From Trichosphaerium sp. ATCC 40318 (Eukaryota; Discosea; Flabellinia; Trichosidae), in the NCBI GenBank assembly GCA_038496445.1, contig JALMLS010000199.1, positions 24,238 through 88,237 on the forward strand: DNA of 64,000 nucleotides. The letters run 5' to 3'. This document shows, in pieces, positions 1 to 11,095 of the stretch. A model generated the notes under the pieces. The model had not been told where the DNA came from, made no database searches, and saw only the letters and a list, made by a program, of their open reading frames with translations. Position 1 is the stretch's first letter. Each line of letters opens with the position of its first letter. The translations under genes and the position numbers were made by a program.

Positions 1-2044
1 CCAAAGTTCTATTCACAATTTCTTTTAGTACACCAAAAACCTTAAATTATATTAGGTCTCTCTAAAAGCTGCAAAGTATTTTTGTGTTGAGAGCTTATGC
101 TCTTTTATTGTTTTTTTTCATGTTTTTATGTTGTATAATTTGTTTATTAAGGTCCTCGAAGTGAGCGGAAAAAATGGCCCTGTACCTTTTCTTATGTAAA
201 TTATGTTTGCTACATGGTGTCACTAACAGGGTATTCTTTTTTTATTCCAGTAAATGGTGTCACATAAGGTTTTGTTGTTGTACAATTTCTTGTTTTGTTT
301 GCTGTTGTGTTGGATTTAACTCTCAAGCTTCATGCATGTATTATATGAAGATCCGCACATAAATGCATATACAGAAGAGAAATGTTTATTTACAGAAGTA
401 ATTAACAGCAAGTGGTTAGAACATGCTAGTGTAATTGTAGTTTTATCAAAATACGATCTTCTCAAAAGGACAATGCCAGAGAACTTTGGTAAATTCCAAA
501 CAATATTTCCAAACTACAAAGGTACAGAATACAATGCTTTAAAGCCATACAGAAGACCTAAAAGAGTTTAATTTGCTGGCAGTGCAAATGCAAGAATGAA
601 TTCCTATTTTTTTCTTTCTTTTTGGCAATTGATTGTTTTAATTAATTTCTTTTCGGGTCACCTGATCTTGATGAAATTGTCTTACACGTGATTGAAGATT
701 TGAAAACGGCCATTAAAAAAGCAAGATATAATGTCGTGTTCATTTGCAGTACACTGACAGAGTTCGATTTGTACTTTCCTGTGGAACCCTTAATTGAGAA
801 AATTGCTTATAAAACAAGACGTGTAGGTTCGTCACTACTAATTTCAATAAACACTCATAATATGAAAGATGAGACAGGGAAGAGTAAAGTAAAGGATAAA
901 ACTCGATTTGGGAAGTCAATTAAATCTTACTTGTTTCCTGATTTAAGCGATGCTACTAAAATTCCATCAGAGTTTAATAGGCTCAGAGAAGATAAATATG
1001 ATGTATTTAATGACTTTGAGTTTGAACTCAATCAAGGGTCATCACTTAAGATCAGTAGGGTAAGAAAAATCACAAAATAACAGTAGCTTACTTTTTCCAA
1101 GGTATTAGTGGAGAGCCAAGTGCCTGAACTGTTTGTAGATGTTGGAGCAAGTGATACTATACTGAAGCTTGCCCATTCTTCTAGAGCGTTCAATACTTTT
1201 GTTTCATGTATTTACGGTATCCCAGTTAAACACTATGATCTGGTGGAACCGTCATTTGCCAAACTGTTGGATTCATTTCACCAAAATAAGCTTGCAAAAG
1301 AAATCCAAACGATTGAGCCTGGATGCCACTTTAACAATTCTATGGGTATCTTAAGAGGTTTAAAGAGTCTGTACAAAAACGAGCAATCAAAGAACCTAAT
1401 TCTAAAGACTGGTGATGACAACGAACTTACGTGTCACAAAGTATGTTTATTTCTATTTTACGTTTCTTTCTTTGTATGTGTTTAATGCTTCAGCGTTCTT
1501 TTTTTATCAATCGCCAACACTTCAACTATGTCATAGTAATTTAATATCTAATTGCATTATTTTTAGGTTATTTTAGTAGCACGCATACCATTCTTTGAAC
1601 AAATTCTGTTATCAAATCAATCAAATGATAAGAATGCTAGTGTCCTCAAAATTGGTGAACCTCTTCACGTTGTTAAACTTCTATTGGAGTATGTACAAAG
1701 ATAAGATTCCTATCGATGATGTAGACACTCTTTGGATGCTTTACAAGTTAAGTGATAAGTACCAAATAGAAAGAATGAAAGGATTTGTTTTATCAGGGTT
1801 TATAAAACATCTATGTGGTATTGAGTGCCTTGATGTCTTTTTACAGATACTAGAATACACAATTTACATGGAAGACGAGCTTATAGGAATGATGTGTCAT
1901 GACTGGTTTGTACGTCATGCTTGTAACGGACATGATTTCGTTTTAAACAAAGGAACAAGCGAAGAAGTTGTTGCTTACATAAAAACACTTCACCCTGTTT
2001 TAAGAGATACAGTTACCATTACTGATAACAATACAAGTTTTTAA
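1..2044 (+). CDS. G-alpha-like GTPase fused to BTB domains (5' partial)
   Basis: Multi-exon gene whose 5' end lies before the window or is unresolved. An exon from about 151 encodes PRSERKKW, the switch II signature of heterotrimeric G-protein alpha subunits. The exon around 327-520 encodes an EDPHINAY stretch, the NKxD-equivalent region VIVVLSKYDLL and IFPNYKG, all in G-alpha order. About 660-1056 continues with a C-terminal G-alpha-like strand (VVFICSTLTEF). After a 40-nt intron the frame continues into a divergent BTB segment (1103-1440). The next intron leads into a clear BTB (CHK, then VILVARIPFFEQILL, LLEYMYKDKIPIDDV) and a BACK-like tail ending at the TAA at 2044. The glutamine that G-alpha proteins use for GTP hydrolysis is a proline here. 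RhoBTB proteins have the same GTPase-BTB logic with a Rho domain. Some internal exon ends are uncertain, and two adjacent genes are less likely because the frame runs through. Confidence 0.7.
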
Positions 2045-2157
2045 GACCAAGAAGGATGCTACAATTATAAACAATAAAGCGGTTATAAATATGTTCATGA
2101 AGTTTGAAGGGTTGTACAAAGTCATTTTATACCAATTACTTTACTGGCTTGATTGAC

Positions 2158-3058
2158 TTATAAAGCACTGTTTACTTGTTTTTCATACACCAACAAGTCA
2201 CCACCATTTTCATTCGCTCGCTGAAATCTTTTAGGCCATTGTGTAAATCCAACGTGTTTGTAGCCAAGTTTCTGTGTCATAGTTAAAACAACAATAACAA
2301 CATTAGAAGGAAATGTTGTGCCTGGTAATAAGTCTTCATCTCAGGAGTCATAGGATTTACTGTACATTGTATGCGGGTGCAACCTCGATTTATTGCACGT
2401 CTATGAACTTCTTGCATCATTGCAAATCCATAACCTGTTTGGTGCCGTTAGGTTGTATCATTCAAGTGGAAGAATTAGATTCCAAGATACCAAGAACTCC
2501 AGAAAGAGTCCATATCTTGTCAAATTGAAGCCCAGTAAAAAATGTGGTTGGTCGCTCACGCGAAATGTCAAGAAGTTCTTGGTAAATCCAGTTTTGACAA
2601 CTTTAAAGTACAATACAATGAAAAAAAATCACGTGTTCTCAAAAGGTATTTTACCTTTTTTGTGAAATCTAGGCCATACTGCAAAACAGCCTTTAGAATG
2701 TGGATCAGCTCTTTACAACCCAATTTTAATGAATGTACCGAAGTATAGAACATTATTGGTTTGTTTTTCTGTCGTCATGCATCCAATAAGTTCGCTATCG
2801 CCTAGGGTATGTAAACTTAGCGTCAAAGTAGCGTACTAACTACTATACGCCAGAATAACAGTTATTTTTTTACTATGAACAAGCTGTCTAAGCTCAGAGT
2901 GCGTAATACGACATCTGCCATGTACTTCTACTGTAAACGAGAAAGCAGCATTTACAAGCCTGCATATCTCTTCAGCACGCCCATCTACGATCACAAATGA
3001 GGTACTATATAGTCACGTTATCATTACCATATAATTTGTAGATCTCGTATCGAAGCAT
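2158..3058 (-). CDS. GNAT-family N-acetyltransferase
   Basis: Spliced model starts with ATG at 3058 (MLRYEIYKLYDGRAEEICRL). It continues through VEVHGRCRITHSELRQLV, GDSELIGCMTTE and WTLSGVLGYGFAMMQEVHRRA, and ends in YYQKLGYKHVGFTQWP followed by NGGDLLVYEK. This is the GNAT order: an N-terminal helix pair, the liGc strand, the acetyl-CoA loop region, and the C-terminal YxKLGY motif. At least four introns are needed, each with GT and AG ends in phase (for example after CTTG near 2480). It lies tail-to-head with the lectin-like gene upstream on the same strand. The substrate cannot be told from sequence; small-molecule or protein N-acetylation are both possible. Exon joins between about 2640 and 2890 are the least certain. 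Confidence 0.7.
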
Positions 3059-3276
3059 GTTTTGTTCTGAAAACGGACAAGGTTGGCAATCAATTGACTT
3101 AAGTGTAACCAGCTAAGTTTGAGAAAGCACCAAAGGTCACTGCTTGCCTTTCTTCAGTTACCCGAGCTTTGGCGTTTTAGTTTACAATAGATAGTCCTGA
3201 CACAAACGATAACTACAGGACTACACAATTTATTAGTTGATTTATTGGTTTTTAGTTTGGTTTGCCTTTGGCGAAT

Positions 3277-5250
3277 TTACATAAGTGTTGCAAAGAATAC
3301 AAGTACTATTAACACGTTTGGCACCAATAGTTGTGTTACTCCGCTTCTGCACTGGTAAAATATTACAGCAAGCATCTGATTCTGTCGTAAAGAAGCGGCA
3401 TAGTCATCAACACACTCAGTAGGTGCCATTTGGATTGTCGGCGTAGCTACTTCACAATTTTGTTGTTGAGAGATAAGCATTGTAATATTCTAGGGTTGTT
3501 AGCATTCATATAGCTCATTCAGGACAATTTAAGCGTACCAGTTCGGACCCTTGCTAGTAATAAATATGAGAATAAAAAAGGAAAAGACTTCTTTAGTTTG
3601 AATTCGAAACGCACCCTTGAGTTTCTGGAGTCAAGTGAGAAATCTCCATCAATACAGCCTGTAACATCTACAATACTATACGTATCTTCAAGTACAAGTA
3701 CTGTATTATCAAGACTCAAATCTCCTATTAAAAATAAGTCTCGTTGAATCTTACTAGAGTTTTACAATCAAAACGTTACTGCAAGATTACATAGACAGAA
3801 AATAAAAGAAAGCGTTTATGGAAACGCAACTAGTTTTAACTGCATTTTTGAGGTGTTAGATACACCGCTTACCATTAACATAAACATTATCTGCAAGCGA
3901 CAGAATAGGCTCAACAATAGACACATCAGCTAGCGAAAATGATGTTAATTCCCCACCCCAAAGATCATTTTAAGTCTTAACGGGTTGGAGACGTGCCTTT
4001 CTCCCTTATATTAATATCTCGTTCACAAATAACGTTTGTTTTGTGCTCTGAACACCACACATCTATCCAATAAGGACCACCAACTTCACCGCTTGATATT
4101 GTAACACAATGCTCTTGTATCCTGTAGTCAATTAAAAGAGGTTCCTTCGGTCCCCACGGAAACTCTCTGAAAGTTGCACCAAAATCACGTGTTTCGTTCG
4201 TGATTGCCTGTTAGTTTGAGGAAAAAAATAAGACTATCGACGATTGTATTTATCAGCTCTATTTGATCATTCTCGTACCCATTGCCAGTCTAAGTGTCCT
4301 CGCAGTCCTGTCGTCAATCCAGTCCACAAAAAGCTTTGCTCTTCACCAAATAGATCTTCAGCAAACTGAAGTACAGCATCAAATTCTTCTCGTGATGTTG
4401 TAGTTACCAAATATGCACCATCACGCATGCACAACCCTACACAATTGTCACAAAACGTTTACAAAACAAGTTAATCATTCATTTCACCTTGTGCTGTAAC
4501 CCAATTCACTTTTCGCTGTATTCCGTGGTAGCAATGACCTACAATGCAACTTTATGTCAAGGCTTTAAAAAATAAGATCGAAGTGCAGGCAACTTACCTG
4601 CTAACACGTGAGGGCAAGAAACATTTTGGTTTACCTCCAAACATGGCGTTGACACATTTGACATACTCGCAGGAGTATCAGACTCGCATACATAGTGTTC
4701 AGCAACGCACTCACCGCGTATTTCCTGTGTAGTGTTTTAATAAAAAACCTCCGCCTGTAATTCTGCTTTTGTTGACTTACGCCGCCTATGAAATGCGTGC
4801 AAGTGCCAGCATCGTGAGGTGTATTTCTTATAAAGTTTATATCAAACAGTCTTGTTTCCGCCCTACTACCATCGTACCAAACGTAATCTGTACCATTGGG
4901 TCGCAAATACAATCTTAGAGACTGTAATACAAAAAAGGTCAAAAAAAAGTGAAACGCTTCGAATTGACTTGTTGCGAGCTCTTACGGGAAAGTGAGTCAT
5001 TAATGACACTTCTAGTATGGTAGTATCCATTATTAGCGGGTGTGATCCTGTAATATAAATGAAATGGGAGAGTTGGGGAAATTAAAGTGGGTTCTTTTAA
5101 TTGCTCTTACGGACCTACTTCGCATTCATCAGCCGTTCCATTTACTGTTTTATGTAAGTGGTAAATAGTATCTTCCCAATAACATGAAGATAATAAAGTA
5201 CAGTGATATCCTGCAGCACACAGAAGCAATATAAATAAAGCGTGCGACAT
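3277..5250 (-). CDS. Secreted, probably membrane-anchored protein with two C-type lectin-like domains
   Basis: Starts with ATG at 5250 and a signal peptide (MSHALFILLLCAAG). A first C-type lectin-like domain follows (YVWYDGS, CTHFIGG, then ECVAEHYVCES). A second, more canonical one lies at about 4540-3985, with CYHGIQRKVNWVTAQGLC, GAYL, EEF, FLWTGL, a W-x-W pair, HCVTI, YWIDVWC and NVICE. Next comes a segment rich in SL/NT/VLVL strands (about 3895-3600). The final exon (3480-3277) ends in the hydrophobic tail LLVPNVLIVLVFFATLM, consistent with a transmembrane or GPI-type anchor. Likely a surface carbohydrate- or ligand-binding protein. Introns are 40-90 nt, and joins after 3990 are uncertain. 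The product is inferred; the lectin fold is well supported, sugar binding is not. Confidence 0.75.
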
Positions 5251-5767
5251 TTAATTATACGCGTTCTGGAAGCGAAAAATAGCAAGAAATCTAACGACTG
5301 TTGTAAGTTAGTAAAATAAAATCACGTGATAATAAAAAGAAGAAAACTCCGTTTTTCCACGCACACAATGTACTTATGGGGTTGCAGTATTTGAAGTCCA
5401 CAAAATGACTTGCTAAAACCTGTTGCGACATTGTGGTACAAATAAGGGCAACTTAGACCAACAGGTGTAATAAGTGGTTAATTGGTGCTAAACTCACGTA
5501 GATATTGGAAGCTACTGCAGACGATGAGAATCTTTTTCAAAGGAAGGTGTTTGATTGCAGATTATCCACATACTTTCACTTGCAGGTGTATTTATCTCCA
5601 AAAACGCTCACATTCCTTTAATTATCACTGACAACTTTCAAATAAAGGCGGATCGCGGTCTTCACTTTTATGACAAAAAAAACCAGAATAACATACTTTC
5701 TTGTTTTTCAAGTTCTTGGTGTATTACTAGATAAAAAGTTTTTGCAGTACAACAAAAATAATTTTTG

Positions 5768-7885
5768 TTAGTGTCTTCCACGACGTCTGTCTCTGCTACT
5801 ACTCCTTCGCCTACTTTCATACCGACGTTTATCTCTTCTATAATCACCATCTCTTCCTCGTCTACCTCTATCATCCCTTCGTCTATCTCTACTGTACCTA
5901 CTATCACTTCGTGAAGACCTATACCTCTTTCGTCTGAAAAGAAAAAAAAAGTAAGTAAACAAGAAAACAGGTAACAAAAAACCACCTTGAAAAAATATCG
6001 CATGCAGCATAGCTGCTAAACCGATTCTTTGGAAACTTAAGTTTAATAGAGTGCAATGATGTAATACACAAAAAAATCAAACAGTTGAAACATAAAGCAG
6101 TGAGATACACTCAAAAAAACGGATGGATAAGAAATTGTAAAAAAAACTAATTAAGTTAAACTAACCTGTCACGTGATCGTGAATGGCTTCTACGGCGTTT
6201 ACGTCTACGTCTACTATCACTTGAACTTGAAGAAGACCTAGATCTAGATCTTGAAGAGTAAGAAGAACGAGATGAATCATCATCACTATCAGAATTATCA
6301 TCATCGCCTTCTTTTTTTTTCTTATCATCACTTTTTTTAGAAGAAGACTCTTTTTTATCACCAGAAGCACCATCCTTTCCTCTTATCTCCTGAAAAGGTA
6401 GTACTTTATCTTCCTCCTCTTGTAGCTTCTTTTGTGCTGCAAGGTCACCCATCATTGCCTTCTGTTTCTCCCACTGTTCTTCGATTCTTTGTCGCTCAAG
6501 TTCGTCTTTTATTTTTTTCTGTTCTTCCTGTTCTTGTTTTTTTTTCTGTGCTTCTATTTCTTTAAAGTTTATTGTAATCACCTCATCCTTTGATTTTTTC
6601 TTCTTTCTACGTTTTTTTTCGTTAAATGTTTTCCAACTATCAACACGAACAGTACTAAAAGTTAAACATGTGAGACATCAAGACATCAAATTGAAGTAAA
6701 TAAAATAATTCAAAAAAAAACATAGATATAGTCTTACCGTTGTTCAAGCCATGTCTTCTCGTGAGCTCTCTCAGCTGCTTTCTTCCTCAACAACTCTTGT
6801 CTCAACTCTCGCTTCTTCATATCTTCTTTAGCTTGAACTTTAACAAGCGTTTCCTTTGCACAAACCATTAACAAACATGTCACAAAAAAAAAAAAGAAGG
6901 AAAAACAAATAACAGAGTCAAAAATCCGAGAAAGAATAACACGTGATTTTTTTGAAACAATTAGATTCATCAATTTAGATTCTATCATATTTTAAAATAG
7001 AAAGTGCAAGTGCCGTAGCACACCACCAAAAAAAAAAAGTTATTTTCGGAACTCTAAAAAAAATCGTACCTGACGTTGTTGTAGCTCTACAAATATCTTA
7101 CATAACTCTTTCCTAACTTCACGCTCGTAGTCATCATTGGTAGGTTCACTATATACCTCTCTATTGACTATACACTGAGTTTTTCTCTTCTCCTCCCTCT
7201 TGTCTATTCTCTCTTTAGCCTAAAAAAAAAGGACATTTTTAAACAAATTGCTCCATTCAAGCGAAAAAAAAAGCGCTAAACGTTGTATTTTGCCAAGTTC
7301 ATCTTCCTGCGCATGGCAAGGAAGGTTGTTTTTCGTTTTAGTTGTTTTTCAAAATGTTTGAATTAAAAGCGGGTTTTTGTCTTTGATACTACTTTAAAGG
7401 CCTGTATAGGCTTATACATACCTGTTCTATAACACGTTTGCAATATTCAAGCTGTTCTGTGTCTGTTAATGTTTTGTAAGCATTACTATCATGTGTTAGC
7501 AATGTGTCGTATAATTCTATGTGATTTGTTGCGTTAGAAGGGCTTGACGTACTTTAAAACAGAAAATGCTTTTTTGGACCTATCAGAGCCCTCATTCCTA
7601 TCTAAATAGCGTTAAAATCATGATCGTGAGCGTGTTACCATACCTGGATGTAATTTTCGTGACAATACTTTGTAAACGCGTTTAACATAGGTAGGTTCAA
7701 GGTTTAACCCTACTCCGAGCACTTCCATTGGGTTGTAGTTCCAATACTTGGCGCCTAGAGAAATTTTAACGTTACATTGTGTATTTAAAGCGCGTAATGG
7801 TTAACGCACCTTGTCTGTCAAGCAAGCGCGTGAAATGTTGCTCAGAGCTGAGAGTGAGGATGTCATCATCAGTCCACGTAGTCAT
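5768..7885 (-). CDS. DNAJC8: DNAJC8-like splicing-associated J-protein with RS-rich tail
   Basis: ATG at 7885 opens MTTWTDDDILTLSSEQHF, followed by a J-domain start (YWNYNPMEVLGVGLNLEP) and VYKVLSRKLHPG, where HPG takes the place of the canonical HPD. Later exons give a basic coiled coil, and then HEKTWLEQR joined to VRVDSWKTFNEKK, matching the conserved RVDSWRNF region of DNAJC8/SPF31. The C terminus is a long acidic-serine and Arg-Ser region (SRSSYSSRSRSRSSSS, RRSSSRDRRRGRH) longer than I expect in the family. DNAJC8 associates with the spliceosome and SR-protein kinases. Eight or so short introns interrupt the gene. The HPD-to-HPG change would weaken Hsp70 stimulation, but an intron starts right after the G, so the third residue should be checked on cDNA. 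Confidence 0.8.
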
Positions 7886-8080
7886 GGTAGCGGCTATTAC
7901 ACACTACAGCGCCAATGAAAATGGCTTTGCGTTTTTGTGAAAGTCAGGCGCTAGTCATTTTCCCAGTTATTATTCCACAGGTAAAAAAAACTGCTGGGAG
8001 CTTGTGGTAATCCTGGTTCATTGTAGTAGCTTTTTCGAATACATTATGCTTCGGAGTACGGTACCGTAGTATAATTAGAA

Positions 8081-8448
8081 CTAAAATGGAGCTGTAAGGG
8101 AATTATCTTGCCAACCGCGGAATAACCACATCAATACCTGTAGTAGATAACCGCGCGCGCATAGACACCGATACGAAGAGTAAACGATTCGTGTCATTCA
8201 TAAGTTGTGACACAAGGCGCCAGTACGCTCCAGTTTCTAGAATACGTAGTTTGAGAGTACTTCGTCATCTTAGTACAAAAAGTATTACCTTCTGGCAACG
8301 CGAGAAAGTGTTTTGTACGGTTGTTTTTTTTGAATTTGAAATTACAATCTCACCTAAAACGCAATGTAGCGCAAACACGTGGATTTAAAACTTCCTCAAA
8401 TTTACTTTGTGGCACCGAATCATCCAGTAGTAGCAAACTTGAAGTCAT
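8081..8448 (-). CDS. Small protein of unknown function (about 75 aa)
   Basis: A three-exon model starts with ATG at 8448 (MTSSLLLLDDSVPQSKFEEV), then NPRVCATLRF. A roughly 100-nt intron ends near the AAG before TLKLRILETGAYWRLVSQL, and a final intron gives a short last exon ending in a TAG at 8081. The ILETGAYWRLVSQLM segment is loosely like the helical ENY2/SUS1 family start (LIETGERERL), but the family's GW motif is absent, so I do not name it. It is divergent from the YwqK-repeat gene with under 60 bp between them. Confidence 0.3.
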
Positions 8449-8486
8449 TGAGGCACGTGCATAGTTAGAAAACATGAGATAGCTAA

Positions 8487-9389
8487 CCTAAAAAGGAATT
8501 CCATGAAAATGGTAAGTTGTCCGCTAGATACCACCAACGAGATGGAAAGACAGAAGGACCATTTACCCAATACTATCCGAACGGAAACAAAGAATCAGAA
8601 GGCATTGTAGTAGATGGAAAGATGGATGGACTAATGAAACAATACTATGATACAGGAGAACTAGAAATGGAAATTAGTTTATCACGTGATGAGAGACATG
8701 GTGAAACAAAAGATTACTATCGTAATGGACAACTGAAAGTTTCTAGTATATTTGTAAATGGTAAAGAAGAAGGGAAACGTACAAGATGGCATGAGAATGG
8801 GAAGATAATGACTTACTCAAACTACAAACAAGGTATACTTCATGGAAAACTAAAACAATACAACGACAAGGGTACAATGAGTATCTATGCTAACTACGAA
8901 AACGGTGTACAAAACGGACCTTATACTACATGGTATGATAACGGTAAGATGCATACGTATGGAAGCAAGAGAAATGGTAAGTATCATGGTGAGTATAAAC
9001 AATATCTCGAAAATGGAAAGATGGATGTCCATGCTTTTTATAAAGATGGAAATATTGTTGATACATATAAACAATGGCATCATCCTGAGTGTGAACATTT
9101 ATCTTTTCTTATACAAGACAGATTTATGGGTAGAGAGTTTAAACACTTTTATCAAGATGGTACACTACAGATTCGTGGATATCGTGAGAACAATATGTTT
9201 GATGGCTTATATGAAGAGTATTATCCTTCTTCTAAGTTGAAGTTAAAATGCAATATGAAGCAAGGCAAGATTGATGGTAAATGTGAAATGTGGACACCAG
9301 ATGGGGCAGTTATTGACGAGAATTCAGATAATGGCATCGAAATGATGAAGATAGCAAACAATAGAGACCATAAAGAGGCTCTGTTTTAA
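8487..9389 (+). CDS. YwqK/MORN-2 repeat protein
   Basis: A single long open exon encodes about 12 repeats of roughly 22-25 residues with the pattern aromatic-aromatic-x-x-NG-(K/Q)-(L/M), as in QYYPNGNKESEG, DYYRNGQLKVS, RWHENGKIMTY and TWYDNGKMHTYG. This is the YwqK/MORN_2 repeat, a beta-hairpin repeat known from bacterial proteins annotated as YwqK antitoxins and from protist families. The frame is open back to 8487 and already reads EFHENGKL before the first full repeat, but no in-frame ATG follows the upstream stop at 8484-8486. The true start must therefore lie in an upstream exon spliced near 8496, or the 5' end is lost. No signal peptide or catalytic motif is seen. A longer relative lies at 21969-23383. 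Confidence 0.7.
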   Translation, partial: PKKEFHENGKLSARYHQRDGKTEGPFTQYYPNGNKESEGIVVDGKMDGLMKQYYDTGELEMEISLSRDERHGETKDYYRNGQLKVSSIFVNGKEEGKRTRWHENGKIMTYSNYKQGILHGKLKQYNDKGTMSIYANYENGVQNGPYTTWYDNGKMHTYGSKRNGKYHGEYKQYLENGKMDVHAFYKDGNIVDTYKQWHHPECEHLSFLIQDRFMGREFKHFYQDGTLQIRGYRENNMFDGLYEEYYPSSKLKLKCNMKQGKIDGKCEMWTPDGAVIDENSDNGIEMMKIANNRDHKEALF

Positions 9390-10136
9390 GTAACAAAAGT
9401 AAACATTCGTAAACCTTCTTTTTTTTTTTTGATATGAAACCATTTTCTGCGTGCACCTGCCAATAACTTGACCCTCGTGTATTATTCCTGTAACATTACT
9501 TAAAGTGATGGTATAACAGACGGAGGTGTTGGTTTGATTATGGTCCCCGTAGAGGTGCAGTATACTGTAGCCTATTATACGGAGATCTTGAAGACTGTAC
9601 ATTTTACATCAGCAACACAATAAAACAATACAGTACATATGTTGTACTTCAAACTAAAAACATCTCTTCTCTCCTGTTGTTTTTAGCATGAGCGCTTCAC
9701 TACAAGTCTATGAGCGACACTTTATGCACTAAGTTACGAGGAAGTGGACCGTCTACTAGTATGGTATTATTAGAGATGCAGAAATACTAGTCCGGACCGG
9801 ATACGGACCGAAAACCGAAATCTTGAAACCGGACCGGTATCGGTCCGGTATTTGCCACCTCTAGTACGGTACTATAATCCACTTCCCTGTAATGTGCACA
9901 GCAGTCAAACGACTCCTCAGAATTGGAGGGCTGCCATAGTGAATCAAGAAACAAGGTGTCAAGCACAGATTAAATAAAGGGGCATACCTTAGACTATTAA
10001 CCTAGTATATCATCGCGCCAACGAAACATTTTGAAAATAGGCTGTTCAAAGAATAAAACGATCTTGTGTTGATTTTCTTGAGTAGGGTTTTGCCTGTAAA
10101 ACTCATTATCAAAAAACCCAGAAAACAAGACAACAA
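9390..10136. other. Intergenic stretch without a supported gene
   Basis: After the YwqK gene stop I see AATAAA-like tails and no open frame with coding character on either strand. The one recognisable object is the foldback element at 9771-9863. Confidence 0.5.
9771..9863. mobile_element. 93-bp foldback element with hAT-like inverted ends
   Basis: The left end reads TAGAGATGCAGAAATAC and the right end, reversed, reads TAGAGGTGGCAAATACCGG. Both arms continue into CCGGACCG and ATAC GGACCG-type blocks, so almost the whole element is an imperfect hairpin. TAGAGGTGGCAAA resembles termini of hAT-superfamily transposons. Flanks are similar (CTAGTATGGTATTAT on the left, CTAGTACGGTACTAT on the right, two differences), though this is longer than the 8-bp duplication hAT elements make. 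No coding capacity; probably a deleted non-autonomous copy. Confidence 0.55.
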
Positions 10137-10515
10137 ATGACTTCAAGACAATGCCGTTCGTTAAATCATAGTGGAATTATTAAAGTTGCAAAGAATATGT
10201 CGCTCAAAGCTACTAGCATGTCAACAACCTCTAATACAAATCTTATGCAAAAGTACCTAAAATAGCTCTTTTGTTTTCTTACATAACTTTTTACAAAGGG
10301 CTTTGAGGAAAGCCAAGGCACATCACATTCAATTCAAATGTGATCAACGCTCCATTTTGAAACATTATAAACTAAATAAGCCGATGAAAGACGCTACAAA
10401 TGTTTCATGTGCTTCCACAAAGACAACCTTTCAGGAAGAGTACAAAGGAAACAACTATATTTCTTTGTCGAAGAAAAAAAACATAGAAGTTGTCAAAAGA
10501 ACATGTCACGATTGA
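10137..10515 (+). CDS. Small lysine/serine-rich protein, unknown function
   Basis: Two exons join in phase: ATG at 10137 gives MTSRQCRSLNHSGIIKVAKN and so on to MQ. The intron gtacctaaa...acaaag is about 47 nt, and the second exon reads ALRKAKAHHIQFKCDQRSIL to KRTCHD and TGA at 10515. The product is about 110 residues, basic, with no motif I recognise. Further coding-like exons follow: about 10605-10650 (VETVKKNNSRRTTE) and about 10660-10806 (PKTTPEEVAEVDILTIKE, then DEGVKA and TAG). They could be alternative 3' exons of this gene or a decayed neighbour. Confidence 0.4.
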
Positions 10516-11095
10516 AATACTTGTAGCTGTAATCGACTTTTTTAATAAAAATACTACCTCATTTGTACTACACATGTATTGCAACTTACAAGTTGGCTTT
10601 AATTGCTCGCAGTGTTGAAACAGTCAAAAAAAATAATTCTAGAAGAACGACTGAATAGTTCCAAAAACAACTCCTGAAGAAGTAGCTGAAGTAGATATAC
10701 TGACAATCAAAGAAGGTAATAACAATACCACTAGCACGTGAACCTGTTAAAGCATTAGCTAGTTTTCATATGATTTATCTTGACAGATGAAGGTGTCAAG
10801 GCGTAGCTGAAAGAACTGTAAACAACGAAAACACGGTTTCAAAAATCTAGATCAACTTAAAAGAAAATACACGGATACTGAGAAAAAAAACTGTATGAAC
10901 ATACGGACTTGCGTACATAGTGAGAGTACTAACTGTATAAAACAATGTGTGAGTTTCATATTTATTTACATTAGACCAAGTGATAAATAACAGTCTCTTT
11001 AGTCATTAACAACACTACAAATAGCGGAGAGTATCTTCCAAGATTTTTGAATCTAGGACTATTTTTCTATTCACATTGATGGCGTAGCATTCGTT
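10516..11095. other. Mostly unassigned; possible 3' exons of the small + strand gene
   Basis: Contains the coding-like stretches near 10605-10650 and 10660-10806 described for the preceding gene, with a plausible 67-nt intron between PKTTPEEVAEVDILTIKE and DEGVKA. The rest up to the RasGEF stop codon shows nothing I can support. Confidence 0.35.

Noticed and set aside
8191-8388. 65-codon + strand frame
   Set aside because: It lies antisense to the better-supported small gene at 8081-8448 and has no recognisable content.
9324-9602. 92-codon - strand frame
   Set aside because: It overlaps the end of the YwqK-repeat gene on the other strand and has no domain or splice support.
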